Counted from the first letter of the stretch, positions 28,199 to 37,327 are shown. The stretch: DNA of 64,000 nucleotides from Mucilaginibacter sp. 44-25 (GCA_001898335.1 MKTS01000003.1:124001-188000), one strand, 5' to 3'. Made by a program: numbers and translations. The notes: generated by a model from the letters alone, not told the origin.

Positions 28199-29041
28199 TT
28201 AGTATTTTTTATATACATTGTACAAAACATCCAGATCAAACGGGGTAAATACCGGCGAATCTTCCCGCTGTACAAAGTGGCGTTTAAAAGCGCTGATGGC
28301 GGCAGGCAGGTTACTGGTATCGTAACCAATGAGGCGTAGCGCGGTAGCGCTGTCAAAATTTACCGGAGCCGGTACAATCAGCATATCCGAATAATATCCA
28401 AAACCTTTTTTGGCTAACTGTTCCCATGGAAAACGTATACCAGGGTCGGGCTTGCGGCCAGGAGCAATATCGGCATGGCCAATAAAATTGGCTGTTGGTA
28501 TGTTATAATCCCGCTTAAGTTTAGCCAGCAATAGCAGCAAGCTGCTGATCTGCTGTTGCGAAAAGGGTTCATAACCGTTATTGTCCAGTTCTATGCCTAT
28601 AGAGCAGCTATTCATATCGGTCACACTTCCCCATTTACTTATCCCGGCATGCCATGCGCGCATGTAATCATTCAGCATATGTATCACCCGGCCATCCTTG
28701 CCAACTACATAGTGCGCGCTTACCTGGGTACGTACCAATGTAAAGGTGCGCAGCGTTTGCGTAACAGAGTCCTGCGCGGTGTAATGGATAATTACATAAT
28801 TGGGTTTACGCAGGTTAAAGTTTACAGTACCTACAAATTCTGAAGGCACCGGGCTACCAAGGCTATCGGTAAGCATGGCGGCTTGAGTGATGAGCAATAC
28901 TTTGCTCAGCGAATCGGCGTGGCTGGTGTATACCTGGTTGGTAGCATCAAAGGCGCTAATTGTTTTTACGATCTTTTTTTTGCTTGAACAAGCACTAAAA
29001 AAAAGAGGAATAAACAGCAACAGCAGGCAACTTTTTTTCAT
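28199..29041 (-). CDS. N-acetylmuramoyl-L-alanine amidase, lipoprotein
   Basis: Amidase_2 (AmiD-type) enzyme. I use the Met at 29041, which gives a lipoprotein signal (MKKSCLLLLFIPLFFSAC). Zinc-site motifs are visible: IHYTAQ, AWHAG and GHADIAPGRKPDPG, with IGIELDN between. It cleaves the bond between muramic acid and L-Ala in peptidoglycan, probably anchored in the outer membrane facing the periplasm, for recycling or remodelling. Confidence 0.92.
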   Translation of the reverse strand: MKKSCLLLLFIPLFFSACSSKKKIVKTISAFDATNQVYTSHADSLSKVLLITQAAMLTDSLGSPVPSEFVGTVNFNLRKPNYVIIHYTAQDSVTQTLRTFTLVRTQVSAHYVVGKDGRVIHMLNDYMRAWHAGISKWGSVTDMNSCSIGIELDNNGYEPFSQQQISSLLLLLAKLKRDYNIPTANFIGHADIAPGRKPDPGIRFPWEQLAKKGFGYYSDMLIVPAPVNFDSATALRLIGYDTSNLPAAISAFKRHFVQREDSPVFTPFDLDVLYNVYKKY

Positions 29042-29079
29042 ATGCCGCAAATTAAACAATTTATTACCGGTAAAAACGC

Positions 29080-29805
29080 TTATATGTTCTTACCGTCAAC
29101 AATCTTGAAAAAATCTTCCCGGTAAGTGTCCCCAACGGGTATGATCTTATCGCCAATAAAGATACGGCTACGCTCAATACTATCTATCTTATTAATAGAT
29201 ACAATGTATGATTTGTGTACCCGGATAAAGTGCTTTTCGGGCAACGCATCTTCCATCTTTTTCATGTTTTGCAGGGTAATAATGCGCTCGGTTGGCGTAA
29301 AAATGGAGATATAGTCTTTTAAGCCTTCAATAAAAAGGATGTCGTGCAGATAAACCTTTTGTATTTTATGCTCGGTTTTTACAAAGATAAAATCGCTCAT
29401 AAAATCGTCCTGCTGCTGTGGTTCGGCAACAGGTTGTGCTTTGGCAGCAGGTTGTATAATGCCCTGCGCTTTTTGTACGGATTTATAGAAACGCTCAAAC
29501 GCAATAGGTTTTAGCAGGTAGTCCACAACATCCAGTTCATAGCCTTCCAGCGCGTATTGTGGATAGGCTGTAGTTAATATCACCTTGGCCTTGCCATTGG
29601 CTATTTTAAGGAATTGAATACCGGTAAGTTCCGGCATCTGCACATCCAAAAACACCAGATCAATCCCTCCTTCCTGCACTATGGTTAAAGCTTCAATCGG
29701 ATTGGTTGTCGCTTTAATCAATTGCAAAAAAGGTACTTTGGAAATATAGTCTTCCAGTATGTTTAGGGCCAGGGGCTCATCATCAACTACAAGGCATTTG
29801 ATCAT
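29080..29805 (-). CDS. LytTR-family response regulator
   Basis: About 241 residues starting at MIKCLVVDDEP (29805). Receiver with phospho-acceptor Asp in LVFLDVQMP, LKP switch lysine, a Gln/Pro-rich linker (about 130-145), and a LytTR domain (ILFIEGLKDYISI, FIRVHKSYIV). It begins 2 bases after the kinase ends. Paralogue of the regulator at 1479-2231. Confidence 0.93.
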   Translation of the reverse strand: MIKCLVVDDEPLALNILEDYISKVPFLQLIKATTNPIEALTIVQEGGIDLVFLDVQMPELTGIQFLKIANGKAKVILTTAYPQYALEGYELDVVDYLLKPIAFERFYKSVQKAQGIIQPAAKAQPVAEPQQQDDFMSDFIFVKTEHKIQKVYLHDILFIEGLKDYISIFTPTERIITLQNMKKMEDALPEKHFIRVHKSYIVSINKIDSIERSRIFIGDKIIPVGDTYREDFFKIVDGKNI

Positions 29806-29807
29806 GG

Positions 29808-30821
29808 TTATAAAGCTAAAGATAATTGACAAGTATAGGTATCAGTTTCGTCGCGTATATCGAGGTTATATTTACCGGGATATAACAGATCAAGCCGGCG
29901 GCGTACGTTAGGTAATCCTATCCCGCCGGCGGCATCGCGGTTATGGCTGTGCTTTTTATTTTGTATGAAAAAATATAGGCGCCCACCTTCTACATTAATT
30001 CTCATTTGTATAGGATGTTGCGCATCATTAGCAATGCCGTGTTTAAAAGCGTTCTCGATAAAAGAAATAAGCAGCAGCGGTACGATCTGCTGATTGGTCA
30101 CCTCTCCTAATACCTCAAAATTGATGAAAGCCTTATTACCGAAACGGATTTTTTGCAGATCAATATAATTCTGCAGGTACTGTAGTTCTTTACTCAAGTC
30201 CACTTTGTTGTCGTTACACTCATAAAGCATATAACGCATAATTTCCGAAAGCTTTAAAATAGCCTCGGGCGTAGTGTCAGACTTTTGGTAGGCCAGCGAA
30301 TAGATGCTATTCAGCGAGTTAAACAAAAAGTGAGGGTTGATCTGCGATTTAAGGAACGAAAGTTCGGCCGTTAACCGCTGGTTCTCCAGGTCGCGCTGCA
30401 CACGCTCATTCAAAAACCAGTCGATAGTAAATTTAAGCACGGTGCTAAGGAACAGGAAGATGAGCGTGATGAAAAAGGTATTAAGAAAATACTTCCAAAA
30501 ACCAATCGACTGCCCTTTCATCCTATCCAGAATGATGTCTTTAAAGATTAAACCAACGCCATATTTAAGCAGTCCATAAGCTATAAGTGTTGTAATAATT
30601 GATAATACAAAAAGCTTATACCGTTTCCTGTTAAGGAATTTGGGGATAAGCAAAAGATAATTTACATAAAATACGCTGATGTTGATAATGCCATAAAGGC
30701 CAAAAATAACAGCCACAGCTTTGGTTGTCATTTTGCCGCTGTAGCGCGCAATAGATGCAAAGAATGCAATAACGCATATCCACGAGAATATATGCCAAAA
30801 TATCTGCCAGCTTCTTTTCAC
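29808..30821 (-). CDS. LytS-type sensor histidine kinase
   Basis: 337 residues with four N-terminal membrane segments, a His_kinase domain with phospho-acceptor His in QINPHFLFNSLNSIY, N-box FIENAFKHG and G-box GGIGLPNVRRRLDLLYP. Partner of the LytTR regulator that follows. It is transcribed away from a small membrane protein and an ABC transporter, a typical arrangement for antimicrobial-peptide sensing, though that role is not shown by the sequence. Confidence 0.93.
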   Translation of the reverse strand: MKRSWQIFWHIFSWICVIAFFASIARYSGKMTTKAVAVIFGLYGIINISVFYVNYLLLIPKFLNRKRYKLFVLSIITTLIAYGLLKYGVGLIFKDIILDRMKGQSIGFWKYFLNTFFITLIFLFLSTVLKFTIDWFLNERVQRDLENQRLTAELSFLKSQINPHFLFNSLNSIYSLAYQKSDTTPEAILKLSEIMRYMLYECNDNKVDLSKELQYLQNYIDLQKIRFGNKAFINFEVLGEVTNQQIVPLLLISFIENAFKHGIANDAQHPIQMRINVEGGRLYFFIQNKKHSHNRDAAGGIGLPNVRRRLDLLYPGKYNLDIRDETDTYTCQLSLAL

Positions 30822-31030
30822 AGCAACTAAAGTAAGGTTTAGCGATCATTTTACAGATACCTATTATATATAGATTGTTATTTTGCCGATGAACAGGCAT
30901 AAAAAACCGATAAACGGGTTGGTGGATAATTTCAGGCGTTCATCTACAATTGCTGCCTGTTGGTCTAATTGATTTTAGCCGGTCAATCAATATTTATTCC
31001 TTTGTTGTGTAAATCAATCACAACAACACC

Positions 31031-31237
31031 ATGAAGAAGTTAGTTTCAAACTCCAATCCCTTTATTCTTTTACTGGCACCGGTAGTGTTTGCCATTGTAA
31101 TGGGCGTTAGTTACCAGTTTGAACAAAATAAACAAGCTGCTTTGCATAGTAACACAGCAAAAGCAACATCGCTGTTTATAAAAGGCGTAAGCGTGTTTAA
31201 AACCGTTTGTTCTGTTGCAAGCGACAAATTATGGTAA
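31031..31237 (+). CDS. Small single-span membrane protein
   Basis: 68 residues with one membrane segment (about 10-28: FILLLAPVVFAIVMGVSYQ) and a polar tail. No family recognised. Its last codons overlap the ABC ATPase start by 7 bases, suggesting translational coupling, so it may be a small partner of the transporter. Confidence 0.65.
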   Translation: MKKLVSNSNPFILLLAPVVFAIVMGVSYQFEQNKQAALHSNTAKATSLFIKGVSVFKTVCSVASDKLW

Positions 31238-32127
31238 TCCAAACCGAAGGCCTGTCGTTTAGCTTTGGCAGCCAGGCCGTAGTAAAATCTATTTCTCTTG
31301 AAGTACCAGAAGGTAGTATTTATGGTTTTCTTGGGCCAAACGGCGCGGGTAAAACCACTACCATAAAAATGCTGCTCAACCTGCTTAACCCAAGCGCGGG
31401 CAGCATCCGTATTTTTGATATGGATCTGCAAAGTAACCGTATCAGTATTTTAAAGCAAATAGGCTCGCTTATAGAGCAGCCGGCTATATACCACCACCTT
31501 ACCGGCAGAGAAAACCTATTGAACAGGGCTATGCTATTGCAGGTAAGCGAGCAACGGGTTGATGAAATGCTTAACCTGGTACAGCTTACTGCCGCGGCGG
31601 GTAAAAAAGCCGGAAACTATTCTCTTGGCATGAAACAGCGCCTGGGTATAGCACTGGCTTTACTAAACGACCCTAAGCTGCTGATATTGGACGAGCCCAC
31701 CAACGGCCTGGACCCTAATGGCATTATTGAGATACGTGAGTTGATGATGCGCATAGTTAAAGAGGGCAAAACGGTTTTTGTATCAAGCCACCTGCTTTCT
31801 GAGGTAGAGAAGATGGCTACACATGTAGGTATTATCAACCATGGTAAAATGATGTTCCAGGGTACGATAAGCGAGTTGCAGAACATTAACCAGCCACAGA
31901 TATACATTGAAACCAGCAGTAGCGTAGATGCGGCCAATCTTCTTAAGAGACACCATATTGCCATAGGTGAAATAGAAGAAGATCACCTGCTGGTCCCGTT
32001 CACATCAAAACAACAAATAGGCGATATCAATAACCTGCTTGTGCAAAACGGTATTACGGTTTTTGGTATCAACAAGCAGCATAAAGATCTGGAAAAGTTA
32101 TTCCTGGATATCACCAAAAGCAACTAA
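31231..32127 (+). CDS. ABC exporter ATPase
   Basis: 298 residues from the ATG at 31231, the start that leads straight into the ABC domain (MVIQTEGLSFSFG). Walker A GPNGAGKTT, signature YSLGMKQR, Walker B LLILDEPTNGLDPNG. It is of the DRR/BcrA type that exports or removes drugs, lipids or peptides (bacitracin/lantibiotic-immunity-like). The partner permease starts 4 bases after its stop. Confidence 0.92.
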   Translation: MVIQTEGLSFSFGSQAVVKSISLEVPEGSIYGFLGPNGAGKTTTIKMLLNLLNPSAGSIRIFDMDLQSNRISILKQIGSLIEQPAIYHHLTGRENLLNRAMLLQVSEQRVDEMLNLVQLTAAAGKKAGNYSLGMKQRLGIALALLNDPKLLILDEPTNGLDPNGIIEIRELMMRIVKEGKTVFVSSHLLSEVEKMATHVGIINHGKMMFQGTISELQNINQPQIYIETSSSVDAANLLKRHHIAIGEIEEDHLLVPFTSKQQIGDINNLLVQNGITVFGINKQHKDLEKLFLDITKSN

Positions 32128-32131
32128 CTAT

Positions 32132-32929
32132 ATGAAAGGATTTATACTATCATTCAGGTCTGAATTTTACAAGACCCGTAAAACGCTTGGCTTTTGGGGA
32201 TCCATTATATTGCCTTTGGCCATTACACTTTTAGCATTTGTGGCTATCTATACCAAGAGTGATAAGTTTGTTAACATGCAGCCCATGATGCTTTGGGTGC
32301 AGTTTAGCATGATCAGCCTGGGAAGCATGGGTACCCTGCTGTTGCCCATTTACACCATCTTTGTCGCTTACTCGGTAAATAATGTGGAGCATAAAGCTGA
32401 TACCTGGAAAACCCTTTTTAGCCTTCCAATATCCAGGTGGACGGTTTATGGCGCTAAATATTTTTACGCTTTTTTCCTGCTTTTTATTTGCATGGCCTTG
32501 TTTACGCTATTAAACATAGGTTTCGGTAACCTCCTCGGTGTGCTAAAGCCCGAACTTAAGTTTAATGAATATCATATGGAGAAAGAACTGGCACAGGTGT
32601 TTTTTAAACTACTGCTTTCTGCTTTAGGCATTTTGTCAATACAGTTTTTATTCAGCCTGCTTTGGGCCGATTTCCTGAAGCCAATGGGCCTGGGTTTTGT
32701 GGCCACGGTAGTGGGTGTTATTTTAGCCACTAATGGATGGGTTTACGCCTACCTGTTCCCGTACTCGCACCCTATGGCCGCCATGAAAAGTATGATAAAA
32801 GAGCAACACGGCCCGGCCTCGCATCTAGATATTGATATCTTTACTAAAGATGTATACGTGAGCCTTATTGTTGCCGCCGTGGTATTTGTTGCCGGGTATT
32901 TTATTGTTCGCAAACGCAGTATAAAGTAA
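32132..32929 (+). CDS. ABC-2 type exporter permease
   Basis: 265 residues from the ATG at 32132, with six hydrophobic segments and the N-terminal SEFYKTRKTLGFWG of lantibiotic-immunity-type ABC-2 permeases. It forms the membrane half of the transporter encoded just upstream. Confidence 0.88.
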   Translation: MKGFILSFRSEFYKTRKTLGFWGSIILPLAITLLAFVAIYTKSDKFVNMQPMMLWVQFSMISLGSMGTLLLPIYTIFVAYSVNNVEHKADTWKTLFSLPISRWTVYGAKYFYAFFLLFICMALFTLLNIGFGNLLGVLKPELKFNEYHMEKELAQVFFKLLLSALGILSIQFLFSLLWADFLKPMGLGFVATVVGVILATNGWVYAYLFPYSHPMAAMKSMIKEQHGPASHLDIDIFTKDVYVSLIVAAVVFVAGYFIVRKRSIK

Positions 32930-32959
32930 ACTTTACATTATCTGGCATGTTGTTGTAGC

Positions 32960-33193
32960 ATGCCATCAATCAATATAATCATTGCTCAAAGTAACGGCAA
33001 CAACTGGTTTTATGCTGCGCTCGTATTATTTATCATCTATTTCGGGCTGGTATTATTTTGCCTGTTAGATGCGCTAAGGGCCACGTTTAAAGATTCTGTT
33101 ACTAAATTGATCTGGGTGGCGGTAATTTTATTTTTTCCGTTTTTTGGTTCGGTCATATACCTGGCCGTCGGACGAAAAAACAAACTGATATAA
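32960..33193 (+). CDS. PLDc_N domain small membrane protein
   Basis: 77 residues, two membrane helices (about 17-37 and 48-67) and the PLDc_N pattern LLDALRATFKDSVTKLIW followed by FFPFFGSVIYLAVGR. The family is the N-terminal membrane part of cardiolipin synthases; the stand-alone version has no known function. It ends 2 bases from the convergent TonB receptor. Confidence 0.8.
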   Translation: MPSINIIIAQSNGNNWFYAALVLFIIYFGLVLFCLLDALRATFKDSVTKLIWVAVILFFPFFGSVIYLAVGRKNKLI

Positions 33194-33195
33194 GC

Positions 33196-35658
33196 TTAAA
33201 ACGGTATTACCACTTTAAAGCTGAAATTGCGCCCCATGTTATAAATACCCAGCTTGCCGTTAGGCGATTGCGTATAATATTCAAAATACTTTAACCGGTT
33301 AAGGTTGGATTGATAGGCCACGTTAAACAGGTTATCGGCCTGGATATAAACCTCGCAAAGCAATTTTCCCGAACGCCGCCTGATGCCTGTACCCAGGCCC
33401 GCGTTTACAAGCGTGTAATCCGGTGTTGGCGTTTCAGTATCGTTTAACGCGTAATAACGGTTTTGCGCAGCGAAATAGTCGAAGCCTGCACGCAGCCATA
33501 TCTTAGAAAACATACCCCGGCCTTCTTTGAATTTTACTTTAACGCCCGACTGTAAATGTAACGGCGGTATAAAGGGAAGATATTTAGCAGCACCCTCACT
33601 TTGCTTTACAAGTTGCTGGTTTTGGTTGATGCCCACCACATATGCCAGGCTGTTATTCAGCTCCAGCCACGATAGGGCTTTGGGATGAATATTGATCGTA
33701 GCCTCCGCGCCATAAAGCCTTGCTTTAGCTTGCTGATACTGATAGGTGGTGTTACCCGGGACAATAACAACCGGATTTCCATTTTCATCATCAAGCCGCG
33801 ACTGGTAAATGTAGTTTTGGATTTGGTTGTTAAATACTTCGATAATGATGTCGGCGTTTTTCAAATAAGCAATGAACCCTATATCCTGCTGGATATTAAA
33901 TTCGGGACCGAAGTTGCGGTTGCCCAGGTAAACTATATGCGCACCAGGGTCCAGTCCGTTACTGCCTATTTCGGTGATGTTAGGAGCTCTGTAACCACGG
34001 GCAATATTAGCTTTAATCAGCAGTTGTTCATTTATGTTATAGGTGAAGCCAAGACTTCCGGAGACGCCCTGATAATTATGGGCAAACGACGGAAACTGCA
34101 GCCGGGCATCAGGATAGTCGGCGTTTACTTTCCGTTCGAAACCATTAGCTGGGTTTAAGCCGATATAAAAATCAGCCCAGTTAATATGCCGGGTATCAAA
34201 ACGTATACCTCCCGAAATATCAATTTTTCCGAAAGTCTTTTTCGCAAATACGAAGCCACCGATATCAAATAAATGATAATCGGGTATAGGGAAATCTGTA
34301 GCATCTTTACTGGCGTTGTTTTGGTAAAAGCCGTTGATGCCAAAAGAAGTTTCCCATTCCTTTATAGTCGGTGGGCTGTATCTGAGATCATAATTTATGG
34401 TACTAAGCGCTACATTTAAGCCGGCTTGTTGTGGCTGAGTAGGGTGATTGTACTCGCGCCTGATGCTTTGCTGCCAGCCTAAAGCCCAATTGAAAACTCC
34501 GCCAGTGCTGGTTTTTATTTCTGTTTTCTGATATATACGGTAATGCTGTATATGCTGATGCAGAGGTGTAATACCATAAGCAGTAAGCCTTGCCTTGGGC
34601 GCTAAAGGTCTGTTTTTAATGTCGTCGTTACTGCCTTCGGCTATTTGTACGGTAAAGCGGCGGGTAAGCGAATCGCGGCTGCCATCAGGTATTTCCTGCT
34701 TATTATCATATACAGAGGCGGCCAGTTGCGAGTAACCCCAGGGCTTATCTATTCTTGCTGTTGCGGTAACAATGCGTTCCTGATAGGCAGTGTTATATAC
34801 ATATCCATCAACTTTGTTATAATAATTGTGGGCATTTTTGCCTGTTGCCCTTAAAGCGTATTTCCAGTCGGTTTTCCTATAAGCCAAACCCGCAGATATA
34901 GCTACAAGGCCATTATTGGTATGGTAATCGGTAATAATATCTCCGCTTAAATGCCTGTCTGAACCGTTCGGTATATAAGGTATTAAGTTAACCACGCCTG
35001 CCAGGGCGTCCGACCCATAACCCAGGCTTGCCGGGCCTTTTATTACCTCGGCCCGGTTTATGCCATATTGGTCAATCTCTATCCCATGCTCATCGCCCCA
35101 TTGTTGCCCTTCCTGTCGTATGCCATCATATAAGGTAAGCACCCTGTTGTAACCCAAACCGCGTATAAAAGGCTTGGAGATATTAGGCCCGGTGGTTACC
35201 GCTGTTACTCCGGGCACGCCTTTGGTAATGGCATCAATAATATTGCTGTTCACATGTTGTTCCATATCCTTGCGCGATAAAACAGCGATAGGCACAGGGT
35301 TGCTCCGTAATAGTGTGGATCGCGTTACGCCTGTAATGGTTACCTCATTTAATTTTGAACCGGAGCTTTCCAGTTCTATATCATATTTAACCGTATCGCC
35401 TGATAGCTGCAGCCTGATCTGTTGAGGCGCGTACCCCAAACAAGTAAAATTGACTAAATATGTGCCTGGTTTTATCCCGGCAATTAGATAGCGGCCATTA
35501 TTATCAGTTGTAACGCCGTACCGTGTACCCTGTAAAATAATACTTGCATAGGCTAAAGGCACACCGGTAGTTTTCACTTGGCCGGATAAAGTCGTAAGCT
35601 GCGCGCGACTGTTTAAGGCAACTTGCAGCAACAGAATGATATATACAAACTTATTCAT
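33196..35658 (-). CDS. TonB-dependent outer-membrane receptor
   Basis: 820 residues. Signal peptide (about 1-19), a carboxypeptidase-regulatory-like domain (about 22-105), a plug domain (NIIDAITKGVPGV, FIRGLGYNRVLTLYDG), and a barrel ending in FSFKVVIPF. The substrate is most likely a metal complex, because the gene is divergent from a DtxR-family metal regulator with a long palindrome in between. Confidence 0.93.
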   Translation of the reverse strand: MNKFVYIILLLQVALNSRAQLTTLSGQVKTTGVPLAYASIILQGTRYGVTTDNNGRYLIAGIKPGTYLVNFTCLGYAPQQIRLQLSGDTVKYDIELESSGSKLNEVTITGVTRSTLLRSNPVPIAVLSRKDMEQHVNSNIIDAITKGVPGVTAVTTGPNISKPFIRGLGYNRVLTLYDGIRQEGQQWGDEHGIEIDQYGINRAEVIKGPASLGYGSDALAGVVNLIPYIPNGSDRHLSGDIITDYHTNNGLVAISAGLAYRKTDWKYALRATGKNAHNYYNKVDGYVYNTAYQERIVTATARIDKPWGYSQLAASVYDNKQEIPDGSRDSLTRRFTVQIAEGSNDDIKNRPLAPKARLTAYGITPLHQHIQHYRIYQKTEIKTSTGGVFNWALGWQQSIRREYNHPTQPQQAGLNVALSTINYDLRYSPPTIKEWETSFGINGFYQNNASKDATDFPIPDYHLFDIGGFVFAKKTFGKIDISGGIRFDTRHINWADFYIGLNPANGFERKVNADYPDARLQFPSFAHNYQGVSGSLGFTYNINEQLLIKANIARGYRAPNITEIGSNGLDPGAHIVYLGNRNFGPEFNIQQDIGFIAYLKNADIIIEVFNNQIQNYIYQSRLDDENGNPVVIVPGNTTYQYQQAKARLYGAEATINIHPKALSWLELNNSLAYVVGINQNQQLVKQSEGAAKYLPFIPPLHLQSGVKVKFKEGRGMFSKIWLRAGFDYFAAQNRYYALNDTETPTPDYTLVNAGLGTGIRRRSGKLLCEVYIQADNLFNVAYQSNLNRLKYFEYYTQSPNGKLGIYNMGRNFSFKVVIPF

Positions 35659-35700
35659 TTTTTAGAACAAACGTACAAATAAAATTTAATAAGTAAAATT

Positions 35701-35728
35701 AATAAAATTAGCCTTGTCTAATTTTATT
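35701..35728. promoter_or_regulatory. Candidate DtxR/MntR operator palindrome
   Basis: Inverted repeat with 11-base perfect arms (35701-35711 and 35718-35728) and spacer CCTTGT, between the divergent TonB receptor and DtxR-family gene. The core TTAGnCTTGnCTAA resembles DtxR-family boxes. It lies about 20 bases upstream of the regulator's -7 element, so it could control both promoters. Confidence 0.65.
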
Positions 35729-35748
35729 TATAACTGTTTCTTATTTAT

Positions 35749-35756
35749 TATGTTTG
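35749..35756 (+). promoter_or_regulatory. -7 element of the DtxR-family gene
   Basis: TATGTTTG matches TAnnTTTG exactly, 24 bases before the start codon. No good -33 TTTG at the usual distance. Confidence 0.6.
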
Positions 35757-35780
35757 CGTTGTCCACAAGAACAATAAGTA

Positions 35781-36437
35781 ATGAATACCCTTTCAGAAGA
35801 AAACTATCTCAAATGCATTTATCGCCTATGGCAGGATAAGGGCCAGAAAATAACGCCCACTGCTATAGCCGACTCATTGGGGAATAACCCGGCATCAGTA
35901 GTGGATATGATACGTAAGCTTACCGATAAACAACTGATTGTTTACGACAAAAAGAAAGGCGTTGAACTAACCCCGGCGGGATTAAAGGATGCCACGTTGA
36001 TTGTGAGGCGGCACCGCTTATGGGAGGTGTTCCTGTTAGAAAAACTGGGGTACCACTGGGATGAGATACATGATATTGCCGAGGAAATGGAACATATTAA
36101 AGACTTGACGCTGGCAGACAGGCTGGATAAGTTTTTGGGTTTTCCGGAATATGATCCGCATGGTGATCCTATCCCCAAAGCCAACGGAAAAATGGCCAAG
36201 CGCTATTCTACCACCCTCGCCGATGTAAAAGCCGGTGGCCACTGCCGCGTAGTAGCCGTTAAAGATACAACCAGCCAGTTTTTACAGTATCTGCAAAAAC
36301 TGGGTATTAACATTGGCACTCGCATACAACTCTTAGAAAAAATAGCCTTCGATAATTCATTAGTGATCAGCATAAATGGAGAAGAGCAGAAAACCGTTTC
36401 TCAGAAATTTGGCGAAAGCTTGTTGATTGACCTATAG
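35781..36437 (+). CDS. DtxR/MntR-family metal-dependent regulator
   Basis: 218 residues: N-terminal winged helix (ITPTAIADSLGNNPASVVDMIRKL), metal-binding dimerisation region (VRRHRLWEVFLLEKLG, then EEMEHI) and a C-terminal FeoA/SH3-like domain (about 145-218). It represses transport genes when Mn(II) or Fe(II) binds. The nearest target is the divergent TonB receptor. Confidence 0.93.
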   Translation: MNTLSEENYLKCIYRLWQDKGQKITPTAIADSLGNNPASVVDMIRKLTDKQLIVYDKKKGVELTPAGLKDATLIVRRHRLWEVFLLEKLGYHWDEIHDIAEEMEHIKDLTLADRLDKFLGFPEYDPHGDPIPKANGKMAKRYSTTLADVKAGGHCRVVAVKDTTSQFLQYLQKLGINIGTRIQLLEKIAFDNSLVISINGEEQKTVSQKFGESLLIDL

Positions 36438-36446
36438 GCAACCAAA

Positions 36447-36485
36447 CAACAAATGCCATAAGCATTTAGATTATGGCATTTGTTG
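36447..36485. terminator. Bidirectional terminator
   Basis: Perfect 15-base arms (36447-36461 and 36471-36485) in the 71-base gap between the convergent DtxR- and Lrp-family genes. Confidence 0.75.
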
Positions 36486-36508
36486 AATATAAAGGAAACC
36501 CCGGTTTC

Positions 36509-36985
36509 TTAATCAAGCGAGATCTGGCGTTTAATGCTTTCTTCGAGTGAAATAAATGTTTCTGTGCGCTGTATGCCTTTTACGCTTTGTATCTGCTCGT
36601 TTAACACTTCACGCAGGTGGTTGGTATCATGGCATACAATTTTAGCGAATATGCTCCAGCTGCCGGTGGTGTAATGCAGCTCAACAATTTCAGGGATCTT
36701 TTTTAATTGTGCTACTGCATCATTGTATTGAGACCCTTTTTCTAAAAATATGCCCAGAAAAGCGGTCACATCGTATCCCAGTTTTTGAGGGTTTACTTCC
36801 AGGCTGGCACCCTTAATAACACCCATCTCCTCCAGTTTTTTCATGCGCACGTGTATGGTACCGCCCGAAACGATCAATTCTTTCGCGATTTCCGTGTAGG
36901 GAGTGGTCGCGTTCTTCATCAATATAGACAATATCTGGATATCCAGATTATCAATTTCTAAATTTTGAGGTTTCCTGTGAGGCAT
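36509..36985 (-). CDS. Lrp/AsnC-family regulator
   Basis: 158 residues: an AsnC helix-turn-helix (IDNLDIQILSILMKN, YTEIAKELIVSGGTIHVRMKKLEEMGVI) and a RAM/AsnC ligand-binding domain. Such regulators respond to amino acids. Its divergent neighbour is the tRNA-like transcription unit; no link between them can be shown from sequence. Confidence 0.93.
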   Translation of the reverse strand: MPHRKPQNLEIDNLDIQILSILMKNATTPYTEIAKELIVSGGTIHVRMKKLEEMGVIKGASLEVNPQKLGYDVTAFLGIFLEKGSQYNDAVAQLKKIPEIVELHYTTGSWSIFAKIVCHDTNHLREVLNEQIQSVKGIQRTETFISLEESIKRQISLD

Positions 36986-37058
36986 AATTTTAAATATCTT
37001 TATTTAAACACAAGTTTAATTAAAATAAAACTAAAAATAAAAATATTTTGTTGAAATA

Positions 37059-37090
37059 TTTGCAAGAAATAGGTGTCGGCCTTACTTTTG
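37059..37090 (+). promoter_or_regulatory. Promoter of the tRNA-like unit
   Basis: TTTG (37059-37062), 20-base spacer, TACTTTTG (37083-37090): a near-ideal Bacteroidota promoter (TTTG-N19-TAnnTTTG). Transcription should start about 40 bases before the first tRNA-like RNA. Confidence 0.7.
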
Positions 37091-37137
37091 TAATAAGCAA
37101 TTGGCATTGCTGGCTGTTCTTTAAAACAAAACAACAC

Positions 37138-37249
37138 TGTTGGGTGGTGAAATTTTTGGCAGACACACCTCCTTGTCCCGGTGGCGGAGAGCATGGGAAA
37201 CCCGAAGCGGGCTAACCACTCCTTGAAGGTTCGAACCCTTCCCCAACAG
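37138..37249 (+). ncRNA. tRNA-like RNA, copy A
   Basis: About 112 nt. Acceptor stem TGTTGGG/CCCAACA (8 pairs if C37137-G37249 is counted), T8 G9, D stem GTG/CAC with a 14-base loop keeping GG, T stem GAAGG/CCTTC with loop TTCGAAC. The variable region is very long: outer GGAG/CTCC, TGG/CCA, and a terminal hairpin CCCG-AAG-CGGG. The anticodon arm is abnormal: CCTCC-TTGTCCC-GGTGG has a T-T mismatch and C at position 37 (GTC would be the triplet), and other pairings are possible. The 5' half resembles a tRNA-Leu. CCA is not encoded, as for normal tRNAs here. Compensatory differences with copy B support a functional RNA, but aminoacylation or decoding is unproven. Confidence 0.75.
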
Positions 37250-37259
37250 CAAGTTTTAA

Positions 37260-37322
37260 AGTAGAAAGTTAAAAGTGAAAAGTTGAAAGACTTTGAACGT
37301 TTGACGTTAAACTTTGGACTTA
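37260..37322. repeat. Low-complexity spacer between tRNA-like genes
   Basis: Degenerate short repeats of AAAGTT/GACTTT/GACGTT type, including AACGT-TTG-ACGTT. I recall similar runs around tRNA genes in Sphingobacteriaceae; no coding potential. Confidence 0.45.
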
Positions 37323-37327
37323 TATTC

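Noticed and set aside
37138..37249. Ordinary tRNA-Leu or tRNA-Asp call
   Set aside because: Length, D-loop size, T-T mismatch and C37 in the anticodon arm do not fit a normal decoding tRNA of either type.
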